A DNA stretch of 64,000 nucleotides, taken from the NCBI GenBank assembly GCA_938091335.1, contig CALLJG010000002.1, positions 1-64,000 on the forward strand, written 5' to 3'. Position numbers and translations under genes: made by a program. This stretch comes from an uncultured Thermodesulfobacterium sp. Lineage in GTDB: Bacteria > Desulfobacterota > Thermodesulfobacteria > Thermodesulfobacteriales > Thermodesulfobacteriaceae. Position 1 is the stretch's first letter, and each line of letters opens with the position of its first letter. Shown here piece after piece: positions 36,269 through 44,595 of this stretch. Below the pieces are notes generated by a model. The model searched no databases, was not told where the DNA came from, and saw only the letters and a list, made by a program, of their open reading frames with translations.

Positions 36269-38251
36269 CTATTTCAAATATAAATAAATCAAAAGATAAA
36301 CTAAAACTCCAATCAAAATAAAGGTACTGTAATGATTAATAATACCAGTATGTAAAAATCTCAATCCAGTTCCTGTAATACTTACGAGTCTCGCACTTCC
36401 ATTTACAATTCCTTCAATAATGGTATCATCTGTAATTGCACGAACAATTATTCTTGAAATCCAAAGAGTGGGTCTTACTATAGTATAATGATACAATTCA
36501 TCAAAATACCATTTTCTAAAAAGAAATACATAAAGGAACTTAATATTTTTAGAAATCAATGTTTCAAGTTTAGGATTTTTCACATATACTAACCAAGCTA
36601 AAAAGATACCAAAAAGGCCTGCTAATACAGAAAGAATAATAAGAAGATATTCTATAGAATGAGAAACCTCATGTATTATTCTTGGATGTCCAAGAACAGG
36701 AGCTAAAAATTCTTCTATTAAATTTCTTCCACCTAATACTTGAGGAATCCCTATCCAACCAGCAAAAATAGATCCAAAAGCAAGAAATATTAAAGGGATA
36801 GTCATAACTTTTGGAGATTCCTGTGGATATCCATGAATTATTTCTTTTCCTCTAAATTCTCCATAAAAAGCTTTAAAAAATATTCTAAAAGTGTAAAAAG
36901 CTGTCATAGATGCTACTATCAGTCCCACAAGCCATATAAATTTCCCCCACGGATATTTTGAAAAGAAAGCCTGAGCTAAAATTTCATCTTTACTGAAAAA
37001 TCCTGCAAATCCTGGGATTCCAGAAATAGATAAACTTGCCATTAAAAGGGTCCAGAAAGTAATTGGCATATATTTCTTAAGCCCACCCATTATTCTTATA
37101 TCATTTGGATCTGGTGCGTGATGAAGTGCATGAATAATGCTTCCTGCACCTAAAAATAATAAAGCTTTAAAATATGCATGGGTCAAAAGATGAAACATCC
37201 CTGCTATAAAAGCTCCCACCCCACAAGCCATAAACATATAGCCCAATTGAGAAAGGGTTGAATAAGCAATAACCCTTTTTATATCAAACTGTGTTGGTGC
37301 AATAGTTGCCGACATAAAACAAGTAAAAGCTCCTATAATTGCTACCAGGAACATCATAGCATCTGAAAGTTCAAAAAGAGGATGAAGTCTACAAACCATA
37401 AATACTCCAGCTGTAACCATAGTAGCAGCATGTATCAAAGCTGAAACAGGTGTGGGACCCTCCATCGCATCTGGAAGCCATACATGAAGAGGAAACTGGG
37501 CACTCTTACCCATAGCTCCGCAAAATAAAAGAAAGGCTATCAAAAAGGGAAGATATACATCATAACCTAACACATTTATATATTTCTGAGAAATTTCCGG
37601 TAATTTTTCAAATATCTCATTATAATAAAGGGTTCCTAAAAAGAAAAAAGCTAAAAAGATTCCTAAAGCAAATCCAAAATCACCTACTCTACACACTATG
37701 AAAGCTTTCTTACCTGCATCAGAAGCACTCTTCTTTTTATACCAATAACCAATAAGAAAATAAGAACAAAGACCAACCCCTTCCCATCCTAAATAAAGTT
37801 GAGCTAAATTATTAGCAAGAGCAAGGATTAGCATAAAAAAAGTAAAAAGCGATATATAAGCAAAAAATCTATAATATCCTGGGTCTCCCCCCATATAACC
37901 TACAGAATAAACATGTATAAGAAAAGCTACACAAGTAACCATCGTAGACATAGAGGCAGAAAGAGGATCAACAAGAAATCCTAATCCTACTTTTAAATCA
38001 TAAGCAAAAATCCAAGTATATATATCAAAATGAAATATTTTACCATTTATAACTTCAACCAAAACCTTAATAGAAAGTAAAAAACTGAAAAATAAAGCTA
38101 AAATGGGAAGAGTATGAGCTTTTGTTTTAAAATATTCATAATATCTCCTTCCAAAAATAAGAGTAATAATACTTGCCAATAATGGTAAAAAAGGAATTAA
38201 AAAAACGTAAATATCAAAATTAGTAATAACTTCAAAATTTTTCTCTATCAT
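36269..38251 (-). CDS. nuoL: NADH-quinone oxidoreductase subunit L
   Basis: NuoL is the largest, distal antiporter-like subunit, with a C-terminal lateral helix that clamps the membrane arm. The 660 residues contain LYLGWEGVGLCSYFLIGYWY (conserved Glu), GAMGKSAQFPLHVWLPDAMEGPTPVSALIHAATMVTAG (Lys, His) and a long C-terminal helix region. Length is normal for NuoL, and distinguishes it from NuoM. Confidence 0.97.
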   Translation of the reverse strand: MIEKNFEVITNFDIYVFLIPFLPLLASIITLIFGRRYYEYFKTKAHTLPILALFFSFLLSIKVLVEVINGKIFHFDIYTWIFAYDLKVGLGFLVDPLSASMSTMVTCVAFLIHVYSVGYMGGDPGYYRFFAYISLFTFFMLILALANNLAQLYLGWEGVGLCSYFLIGYWYKKKSASDAGKKAFIVCRVGDFGFALGIFLAFFFLGTLYYNEIFEKLPEISQKYINVLGYDVYLPFLIAFLLFCGAMGKSAQFPLHVWLPDAMEGPTPVSALIHAATMVTAGVFMVCRLHPLFELSDAMMFLVAIIGAFTCFMSATIAPTQFDIKRVIAYSTLSQLGYMFMACGVGAFIAGMFHLLTHAYFKALLFLGAGSIIHALHHAPDPNDIRIMGGLKKYMPITFWTLLMASLSISGIPGFAGFFSKDEILAQAFFSKYPWGKFIWLVGLIVASMTAFYTFRIFFKAFYGEFRGKEIIHGYPQESPKVMTIPLIFLAFGSIFAGWIGIPQVLGGRNLIEEFLAPVLGHPRIIHEVSHSIEYLLIILSVLAGLFGIFLAWLVYVKNPKLETLISKNIKFLYVFLFRKWYFDELYHYTIVRPTLWISRIIVRAITDDTIIEGIVNGSARLVSITGTGLRFLHTGIINHYSTFILIGVLVYLLIYLYLK

Positions 38252-38254
38252 ATT

Positions 38255-38560
38255 TTACCCCTTAAAATGTATAATCTCGTCTGAATAAATTGTTCTAAGT
38301 CTTCTATAAATTAAAACAACCAAACTTAATCCTATAGCTGCTTCTGCTGCAGCCATAGCTATAATAAAAAATACTATAATATATCCACTAATATCCTTAG
38401 TAAAATGAGAAATAGCAGCAAATAGCACTATTAATCCATTAAGCATTATTTCTATAGAAATTAGAATAATTATTAAATTCCTTCTGGTAAGAAAACCAAA
38501 AAGACCTATTAAAAAAAGAATTATTGCCAAAATAATATAATGACCTAAACTGGGCATCAT
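38255..38560 (-). CDS. nuoK: NADH-quinone oxidoreductase subunit K
   Basis: This 101-residue protein with three membrane helices is of standard NuoK length. Conserved buried glutamates of the E-channel are visible in LISIEIMLNGLIVLF and AMAAAEAAIGLSLVVLIYR. It starts 6 bp after nuoJ and ends 3 bp before nuoL. Confidence 0.96.
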   Translation of the reverse strand: MMPSLGHYIILAIILFLIGLFGFLTRRNLIIILISIEIMLNGLIVLFAAISHFTKDISGYIIVFFIIAMAAAEAAIGLSLVVLIYRRLRTIYSDEIIHFKG

Positions 38561-38566
38561 TCCTCC

Positions 38567-39097
38567 TTATTTTTCTTCTACTATTTTTACTTTTCTTATC
38601 AAAAAACAAGCCCCAAAAATAGCTACCAGCAATATCACACCTATTATCTCAAATTGTAAAAGATAATTTCTAAAAAGATAGTTAGCTATCCACCACACAT
38701 TAGGCTTTTCTTCTAAATTAAAAGGTAAATAAGCTTTAAATGAAGGACTTAAGGAAAGAAAAATAAAAAGATTTTTTATTAAAATCGCAGAAAGAAGCAA
38801 AAAGACAAGCGCAACTATACTTATTTTTTTTATAAAAATATTTCTTTTGGTTTCTTTTCTTAAATTAATAAGATATACTACAAATAAAAAAAGAACCAAA
38901 ATGGCACCTGCATAAACTATAAGTTGAACAACTGTTAAAAACTCTGCTCCAAGAGTTAAAAGTAAAAAAGCTTGATGAATAATCATTATTAAAACTAATA
39001 AAACTGTATATATGGGATGTCTTGAAAATATAGCAAACACACTTGAAAAAATCATAACTATAGCTAAATAGTAGAAAATTATTAAATCCCAATTCAT
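38567..39097 (-). CDS. nuoJ: NADH-quinone oxidoreductase subunit J
   Basis: The 176-residue, five-helix subunit has the family segment LLTLGAEFLTVVQLIVYAGAILVLFLFVVYLINL, where the conserved Tyr and Gly form the TM3 pi-bulge that gates proton flow. The C-terminal helix EIIGVILLVAIFGACFLIRK is also typical. It sits between nuoI and nuoK with gaps of 2 and 6 bp. Confidence 0.95.
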   Translation of the reverse strand: MNWDLIIFYYLAIVMIFSSVFAIFSRHPIYTVLLVLIMIIHQAFLLLTLGAEFLTVVQLIVYAGAILVLFLFVVYLINLRKETKRNIFIKKISIVALVFLLLSAILIKNLFIFLSLSPSFKAYLPFNLEEKPNVWWIANYLFRNYLLQFEIIGVILLVAIFGACFLIRKVKIVEEK

Positions 39098-39099
39098 TT

Positions 39100-39642
39100 T
39101 TATACTCCTGTAAATTGACGTTTTTTTACTGGTAAAAACTTTTCAGGAATTCCTCTTGGCTTCCAGAAAGGATTCAAATAGGGTCTTTTTTTAGTTACTA
39201 TAAATTCATCCCAGTTCTTAAGAAGCTTTTCTTTATCAAAAAATAAATCTTTTCTTGTAAAGCCCACATATTCATACCACTCTGTTAGAACTATAGCATT
39301 AACTGGGCATACCTCTTCACAATATCCACAATATACACATCTTAGCGCTTCTATCTCATATTTAATGATTTTTCTTTTCTTTGTTTGTTCATCAGTTTCA
39401 TACTCTATATTAATACATTTAGAAGGACAAACTTTTACACAACGTAAACAAACTATACATAAAGAATCCCCTGTTTTTTCATCTCTAACTAAAGCATGAC
39501 GACCTCTAAATCCTGAAGCCGGAACAGGTCTCACTTTGTCATAATATTGAATAGTAACAGGTCTTGCAAAAAGCATTTTTCTCAATGTTAAGGCAAGACC
39601 TTTTAAAATTTCTATTAATAAGGCTTTTTCAAATATTTTCAT
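39100..39642 (-). CDS. nuoI: NADH-quinone oxidoreductase subunit I
   Basis: NuoI carries clusters N6a and N6b of the hydrophilic arm. The 180-residue protein has two ferredoxin motifs, CIVCLRCVKVCPSKC and CVYCGYCEEVCP, each CxxCxxCxxxCP. The N-terminal amphipathic helix includes LTLRKMLFARPVTIQYYD. The C-terminal tail (about 125-180) is somewhat long. It lies between nuoH and nuoJ. Confidence 0.95.
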   Translation of the reverse strand: MKIFEKALLIEILKGLALTLRKMLFARPVTIQYYDKVRPVPASGFRGRHALVRDEKTGDSLCIVCLRCVKVCPSKCINIEYETDEQTKKRKIIKYEIEALRCVYCGYCEEVCPVNAIVLTEWYEYVGFTRKDLFFDKEKLLKNWDEFIVTKKRPYLNPFWKPRGIPEKFLPVKKRQFTGV

Positions 39643-39653
39643 TCTCTTACCTC

Positions 39654-40634
39654 TTAAAATATTAATTTTAAAAAAGCAGTTAAAAAGAGATTAATTAAAG
39701 CTACAGGAATTAATACTTTCCAACCAAGCCCCATTAATTGGTCATATCGGTAACGAGGTAAGGTTGCTCTCACCCATATATAAATAAATAATAAAATGTA
39801 CAGTTTTAACAAAAACCAAAAGAAAGGTACATAAGGAACCTCAAAAGGTCCTACCCATCCTCCTAAAAAACAAGTAACCGCTAAAGCACTCATTATCACC
39901 ATCCCAAAATATTCTGCTAAATAAAATATAGCAAATCTCATAGCACTATACTCAACAAAATATCCAGCTACTAATTCAGTTTCAGCCTCAGGTAAATCAA
40001 AAGGAACTCTATTACATTCAGCTACAGCTGAAATTATAAATACGTAAAAAGCTATAATTTGAGGAATAAGATATATTTTATAAGGAGAATTGATTTGAGC
40101 TTTCACAATATCCATTAAATTTAAGCTTCCTGCCATCAAAACTACACTTAATAAAGATAAACTCATAGCTATTTCATAACTTATTACTTGCGCACTTGCC
40201 CTAAGTCCTCCTAAAAAAGCATATCTTGAATTTGAGCCCCATCCCGAAAGAATAACTCCATAACTTGCTAAAGAACTAAGAGCTAAAATAAATAAAAGAC
40301 CTACATTTATATTACTTAGAATCAAGTTTTCCCATAAGGGAATTAAAGCAACTCCAGTTCCTGCACATACAAGTGAAATAAAAGGAGCTATGTAAAAAAT
40401 GGGTTTATCCACTCCATAAGGAGTTATGTCCTCTTTAGTTAAAAGCTTTAACATATCAGCAATAGGCTGAAGCAATCCTCTTGGTCCTACTCTATTAGGT
40501 CCTAATCTTTGTTGCATTCTAGCAATAATCTTTCTTTCAGCATAAGTTAGATAAGCTACATGAAGTAAAGCAATAACCAAAATAATAATTGCAACAATTA
40601 ACGTAAAAATAAATTTTTCTATGCTACCTTCCAT
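39654..40634 (-). CDS. nuoH: NADH-quinone oxidoreductase subunit H
   Basis: NuoH is the membrane subunit that forms the quinone chamber with NuoB and NuoD. The 326 residues include AERKIIARMQQRLGPNRVGPRGLLQPIADMLKLLTKED, AECNRVPFDLPEAETELVAGYFVEYSAMRFA (the acidic E-channel entrance) and RATLPRYRYDQLMGLGWKVLIP. All match the family well. Confidence 0.97.
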   Translation of the reverse strand: MEGSIEKFIFTLIVAIIILVIALLHVAYLTYAERKIIARMQQRLGPNRVGPRGLLQPIADMLKLLTKEDITPYGVDKPIFYIAPFISLVCAGTGVALIPLWENLILSNINVGLLFILALSSLASYGVILSGWGSNSRYAFLGGLRASAQVISYEIAMSLSLLSVVLMAGSLNLMDIVKAQINSPYKIYLIPQIIAFYVFIISAVAECNRVPFDLPEAETELVAGYFVEYSAMRFAIFYLAEYFGMVIMSALAVTCFLGGWVGPFEVPYVPFFWFLLKLYILLFIYIWVRATLPRYRYDQLMGLGWKVLIPVALINLFLTAFLKLIF

Positions 40635-40642
40635 CTTTCCTC

Positions 40643-41872
40643 CTATCTATCAGAATCACCTAACACAATATCTAAAGTCCCTATAATAGCTATAAGATCT
40701 GCTATCATATGATTTTTAGCCATATAAGGAATAGCGGAAATATGAACAAAAGAAGGTGTTCTTATCCTTAATCTCCAAGGTTTGTTTGACCCACTACTTA
40801 CTACATACACTGCCAATTCACCTTTAGGTGATTCTATAGAAGCAAATGCTTCTCCTGAAGGTACAATCGGTCTGTCCACTCCCCTAAAAATAACCCCTTT
40901 TTTGGGCACTGGTTGAGGTTTTGGCTCTTTTACTTTTTCTGGTATTAAAAGATCAGGGGCATTTTCAGCAAGAACAGGTTCTCCCTCAGTCTCAGGAAGT
41001 TTATCTAAACATTGTCTTATTATCCTATTTGATTGTCTTAATTCTTCCATCCTAACACGATATCTATCATAGGTATCTCCATTTTTTCCTGTAGGTACAA
41101 TAAAATCTACTTCCCCATAAGCATCATAAGGTCTGAATTTTCTAACATCATAAGGAACACCAGAACCTCTTAATACCGGTCCAGTTAATCCTAAATTAAT
41201 AGCTTGTTCTGCTGGAACAACAGCAATTCCTTTAGTTCTTCTTAACCAAATCCTGTTTACATCAATCAGAGTTTCATAATCATAAATTCTGGAAGGAAAT
41301 TCTTCAGTAAATCTATAAAGTTCCTCAATAATTTCTTTAGTAAAATCTTGTCTAACTCCTCCTACCCTCACATAACTATGAGTAAGTCTTGCTCCACAGA
41401 TTTTTTCATAAATATTCAATAACCACTCTCTATCCCTAAAACAGTAAAGAAAAACTGTCATAGCTCCGATATCAAGAGCATGAGTGGCAAGCCAAAGAAG
41501 ATGATTACAAATTCTTGCCATTTCACAAACAATTGTTCTTAATAATTTCGCTCTTCTTGGCACTTCCAATCCTATAAGCTTTTCAAAAGCTAAAGCGAAA
41601 ACTGTATTATTAGCAGCAGAAGCAATATAATCTAACCGATCACTTAATACTATAGTTTGATTATAATTTAGATTTTCTGAAAGCTTCTCAACCCCTCTAT
41701 GAAGATATCCAATAATAGGATCACAATTAACTATGGTTTCTCCTTCCAATTCTAAAAACAACCTCAAAACACCATGAGTTGAAGGATGTTGAGGTCCCAT
41801 ATTTAAATAAAATGGCTCTTCCCATGTCTCTTCTTTTGTTTGTTTTTTATTAATTTCTAAGTATCTAGCCAT
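40643..41872 (-). CDS. nuoD: NADH-quinone oxidoreductase subunit D
   Basis: NuoD is the quinone-site subunit related to the NiFe-hydrogenase large subunit. It contains NMGPQHPSTHGVLRLFLELEGE, IGYLHRGVEKLSE, SDRLDYIA and a C-terminus DIVLGDSDR. The 409 residues include an unusual extension of about 35-40 residues near 298-336 with a Pro/Lys-rich stretch (KEPKPQPVPKKG), ahead of the conserved EAFASIESPKGELAVY. It is a separate gene from nuoC, not the fused CD form. Confidence 0.96.
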   Translation of the reverse strand: MARYLEINKKQTKEETWEEPFYLNMGPQHPSTHGVLRLFLELEGETIVNCDPIIGYLHRGVEKLSENLNYNQTIVLSDRLDYIASAANNTVFALAFEKLIGLEVPRRAKLLRTIVCEMARICNHLLWLATHALDIGAMTVFLYCFRDREWLLNIYEKICGARLTHSYVRVGGVRQDFTKEIIEELYRFTEEFPSRIYDYETLIDVNRIWLRRTKGIAVVPAEQAINLGLTGPVLRGSGVPYDVRKFRPYDAYGEVDFIVPTGKNGDTYDRYRVRMEELRQSNRIIRQCLDKLPETEGEPVLAENAPDLLIPEKVKEPKPQPVPKKGVIFRGVDRPIVPSGEAFASIESPKGELAVYVVSSGSNKPWRLRIRTPSFVHISAIPYMAKNHMIADLIAIIGTLDIVLGDSDR

Positions 41873-41884
41873 TTTATCTTCCCT

Positions 41885-42397
41885 TTATGAAGTTTTTATT
41901 TTTTGAATAAATTCTTTATAGTTTATCCATTCTTGTTCTTCCTCTAAATAAAGAGGATAATCCTTTCTGAGAGGATGTCCCTCCCAATCATCTGGCATAA
42001 GAATTCTTTTTAGATTAGGATGCCCCTTAAAATTAATACCAAACATATCATAACATTCTCTTTCAAACCAATTGGCTGTTTTCCATAAATAGGTAACCGA
42101 ATACTGCCAATTATCATTTTCTGAAATCCTAACCTTTATTCTCAAAAGAATTTTATTATCCAAATTATATAAATGATAAACTACTTCAAAACGCTCTTCA
42201 AAATTTTTCTGAGGATAATTAAGATAATCTACTCCAGTAAGATCAATTAAATATTTAAATCCTTCTCCATTTCTCAAATATTCCATAAAGTCTAAAAAGC
42301 CATTTCTTTTACAAATTATGGTAGGATAATCTTTTTCTTGAATTTCCAAAATCACATTTGAAAATTTTTCTTTTAATCTATTTAAAAGCTCTTTCAT
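41885..42397 (-). CDS. nuoC: NADH-quinone oxidoreductase subunit C
   Basis: The 170-residue hydrophilic-arm subunit shows the 30-kDa subunit signature near the C-terminus: FERECYDMFGINFKGHPNLKRILMPDDWEGHPLRKDYPL. It stands between nuoB and nuoD with gaps of 3 and 12 bp. Confidence 0.95.
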   Translation of the reverse strand: MKELLNRLKEKFSNVILEIQEKDYPTIICKRNGFLDFMEYLRNGEGFKYLIDLTGVDYLNYPQKNFEERFEVVYHLYNLDNKILLRIKVRISENDNWQYSVTYLWKTANWFERECYDMFGINFKGHPNLKRILMPDDWEGHPLRKDYPLYLEEEQEWINYKEFIQKIKTS

Positions 42398-42400
42398 TTT

Positions 42401-42916
42401 TTATCTCCAAAAACCCCATTTTTTTGCTTCTCTTTTTATTTTTTCTTGCAATTGAAGAAGTCCAAAAAGTAAAGCTTCTGGTCTTGGAGGACAACCTGGA
42501 ACATAAATATCAACAGGTAAAAATTCATCTACTCCTTGAACTACAGAATATGTCTTAAAAACACCTCCAGAACAAGCACAACTTCCCATAGCAATTACAT
42601 ACTTTGGTTCTGGCATTTGATCATAAACTCTTCTAATGATAGGAGCCATTTTTTTAGTAACAGTACCTGCTACTATAAGGACATCAGCTTGACGAGGAGT
42701 TGCTCTAAAAATAATTCCATATCTATCTAAATCAAAATGACTTGCACCTGTAGCCATCATTTCAATGGCACAACAAGCAAGCCCAAAAGTTAAAGGCCAC
42801 AAAGAACCAGCTCTTGCCCAATTGATTATCTTATCAATAGGACTTATTACTACAGGTGTTCCTGGAATCTGTTTAATACCTGAAGCTATTTCAACTACAT
42901 TTTTTTCTACTCCCAT
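42401..42916 (-). CDS. nuoB: NADH-quinone oxidoreductase subunit B
   Basis: NuoB carries cluster N2, which reduces quinone. The 171-residue protein has the tandem cysteines C48-C49 in [11 protein letters not shown]113 in GSCACSGG and C142 in PGCPPRPEA, the four N2 ligands. The start overlaps nuoA by 10 bp. Confidence 0.97.
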   Translation of the reverse strand: MGVEKNVVEIASGIKQIPGTPVVISPIDKIINWARAGSLWPLTFGLACCAIEMMATGASHFDLDRYGIIFRATPRQADVLIVAGTVTKKMAPIIRRVYDQMPEPKYVIAMGSCACSGGVFKTYSVVQGVDEFLPVDIYVPGCPPRPEALLFGLLQLQEKIKREAKKWGFWR

Positions 42917-43260
42917 TTTAACGCTCCTTCACTCCAAGCATAAATATACGCTATTAAAAGCATTATTACGAAAACTCCTATTTCCACAAAACCAAACCAG
43001 CTTAATTCTTCAAAAATTACAGCCCAAGGATAAAGAAAAATAATTTCCACATCAAATACTAGAAAAATCACTGCTATTAAATAAAACCTTACTCTGAAAG
43101 GTATTCTTGCATCTCCTGATGGATCAAGTCCACACTCATAAGGAATCAACTTCTCAGAATAGGGTCTTCTAAGTCCCAAAATCCAATTTAAAACAACTAA
43201 AGCTATTCCAAGGATTAAAAGAAGCAATCCAAATAAGAATAAATTTAAATATCCACCCAT
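42907..43260 (-). CDS. nuoA: NADH-quinone oxidoreductase subunit A
   Basis: This small membrane subunit of 117 residues has three helices. [42 protein letters not shown] contains the family-defining Cys-loop and the conserved Asp/Glu in [11 protein letters not shown]. It follows the ferredoxin-like gene by 5 bp and overlaps nuoB. Confidence 0.96.
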   Translation of the reverse strand: MGGYLNLFLFGLLLLILGIALVVLNWILGLRRPYSEKLIPYECGLDPSGDARIPFRVRFYLIAVIFLVFDVEIIFLYPWAVIFEELSWFGFVEIGVFVIMLLIAYIYAWSEGALKWE

Positions 43261-43265
43261 TTTAA

Positions 43266-43709
43266 TTACTCTCCTTCTTCTTTTTTACCTTCTGACTTAG
43301 GCTTAGCTTCTATTTTCTTCAATTCTAAGGCTTTATTAGGACAAACACTTACACAAAAAGGTAAATCCCCTTTTATAATTCTTTCATAACAAAGATCACA
43401 TTTATTAATAGTACCTGTATTAAAATTAAATTTAGGAACACCCCAAGGACAAGCCTCAACACAATTCTTACAACCTACACAAAATTCCATATTAAAAGTA
43501 ACCACTCCATCTTTTATAATAATTGCACTAACAGGACATGCTGCTCCACATTGAGGTTTCTTACAATGCATACAAGAAAAATAATAAAATTTATCTCCCA
43601 CTTTAAAAATAGCACAATTGCTTAATCCAAAATGATTTTCTGCACAGGCTTTTACACATTCCTCACATCCATCACAAATTTCAAAATTATGAGAAACTTT
43701 ATAAGTCAT
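43266..43709 (-). CDS. Four-cluster 4Fe-4S ferredoxin leading the nuo operon
   Basis: The 147-residue protein has sixteen cysteines arranged as four 4Fe-4S motifs: C12/15/18/22, C46/49/54/58, C77/80/83/87 and C104/107/119/123. This is the DmsB/HycB/CooF-like electron-transfer family, with the wide CDLC...C...CP last motif. There is no signal peptide, so it is cytoplasmic. It is 5 bp from nuoA and first in an operon that lacks nuoE, nuoF and nuoG, so it is a good candidate to feed electrons into the complex in place of the NADH module. The charged C-terminal tail may be a docking region. Confidence 0.88.
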   Translation of the reverse strand: MTYKVSHNFEICDGCEECVKACAENHFGLSNCAIFKVGDKFYYFSCMHCKKPQCGAACPVSAIIIKDGVVTFNMEFCVGCKNCVEACPWGVPKFNFNTGTINKCDLCYERIIKGDLPFCVSVCPNKALELKKIEAKPKSEGKKEEGE

Positions 43710-43744
43710 AATATTTACCCTAGTAAAATAATTATTATCTTTGG

Positions 43745-43773
43745 ATTTTTTAACTGCTTTAACAAAAAGTCAA
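43745..43773 (-). promoter_or_regulatory. Possible promoter of the ferredoxin-nuo operon
   Basis: In the 133-bp gap before the operon, the minus strand has TTGACT (43768-43773), 17 bp and AAAAAT (43745-43750). The -35 is good and the -10 weak. The leader would be about 30 nt. No terminator-like hairpin was seen in the gap. Confidence 0.4.
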
Positions 43774-43842
43774 GCTTAAAAGAAAGAAAAATATTCATAA
43801 TTTTTTATTTTTTATAAAAATATTATAAATTTTTATTTAATT

Positions 43843-44595
43843 TTATTTAATTTTTCTCAATTTTTCTTCATTTTTTGATTGATTGTTTTTTAAAATTATT
43901 ATAATATCTTCATTCTCATTATTTTGAATAATATTGCATACTTTTTCAAAATGCAAAAAAAGAATAGCTAAAAAATAATAAATTATTTCCAAAAAATTAT
44001 CTTTTTTATTAATTTTAACTTCCTCATTTACTAATTCTTTAAAAGAAAAAATGGTTTTTTTTCGCAAATATTCTTTAGTTCTTTCTAAATAATATTTTAT
44101 AGAATAAGGAAATAAACTTAAAAAAAATTCTTTCCTTCTTTTTTCTTTACTTAAGATAAACAAAATACCTTTCAAAATTAAAGCTTTGTCTTTATGAGGA
44201 TGTAACTCTTTTTTTAAATTAAGTTTTAAAAAATTTTGTGGTAAAAAAATCTTTTCATAAAGACATCTTTCTAATGGTAAGGTTTTGTAATAAATAAATT
44301 CGTTTGCTATTTCCTCTTTTTCATAAATCTCTTGTATAAATTCATTTATTTGTTCTTTTGAAATTTTATCCATTGTATTTAGTAGAAAACAACTTTTCCA
44401 ATAAAATGCTTCAGAAAGTTTTATTAGGAATTCTAAAAATACTTCATTTAATATCTCTGAAGAAACATACGGGATAATATTAATAAGAATTTCAGTAAGA
44501 CTTAAATTTATTAAATTAACTTTATTTCTCTGTAAAATCTCTTTAAATGTTTGAAATTTTTTGGATACATTTACAGAGGTTTCTGAAACATTCAT
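43843..44595 (-). CDS. Divergent ScpA-like segregation and condensation protein
   Basis: The 250-residue protein is very Lys/Ile/Asn-rich. Its N-terminal part (KFQTFKEILQRNKVNLINLSLTEILINI, then EFLIKLSEAFYWKSCFLL) follows the ScpA pattern of L-I-R-K-N-K-I-D-I-x-x-I-x-I-x-E-I followed by A-x-L-L-E-I-K-S-x-x-L-L. The C-terminal part (FSFKELVNEE, then IIYYFLAILFLHFEKVCNIIQ, then DIIII) matches the ScpA winged-helix end. The N-terminal G-P-L-D-L-L-L motif is degraded. ScpA is the kleisin of the SMC complex. scpB is not next to it. It overlaps the preceding TIM fusion gene by 4 bp. Confidence 0.6.
   Translation of the reverse strand: MNVSETSVNVSKKFQTFKEILQRNKVNLINLSLTEILINIIPYVSSEILNEVFLEFLIKLSEAFYWKSCFLLNTMDKISKEQINEFIQEIYEKEEIANEFIYYKTLPLERCLYEKIFLPQNFLKLNLKKELHPHKDKALILKGILFILSKEKRRKEFFLSLFPYSIKYYLERTKEYLRKKTIFSFKELVNEEVKINKKDNFLEIIYYFLAILFLHFEKVCNIIQNNENEDIIIILKNNQSKNEEKLRKIK

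Noticed and set aside
38865-39092. 75-residue minus-strand frame inside nuoJ
   Set aside because: It is the same strand as nuoJ but shifted, and reads as Tyr/Ser/Phe-rich nonsense, while nuoJ is a clear match.
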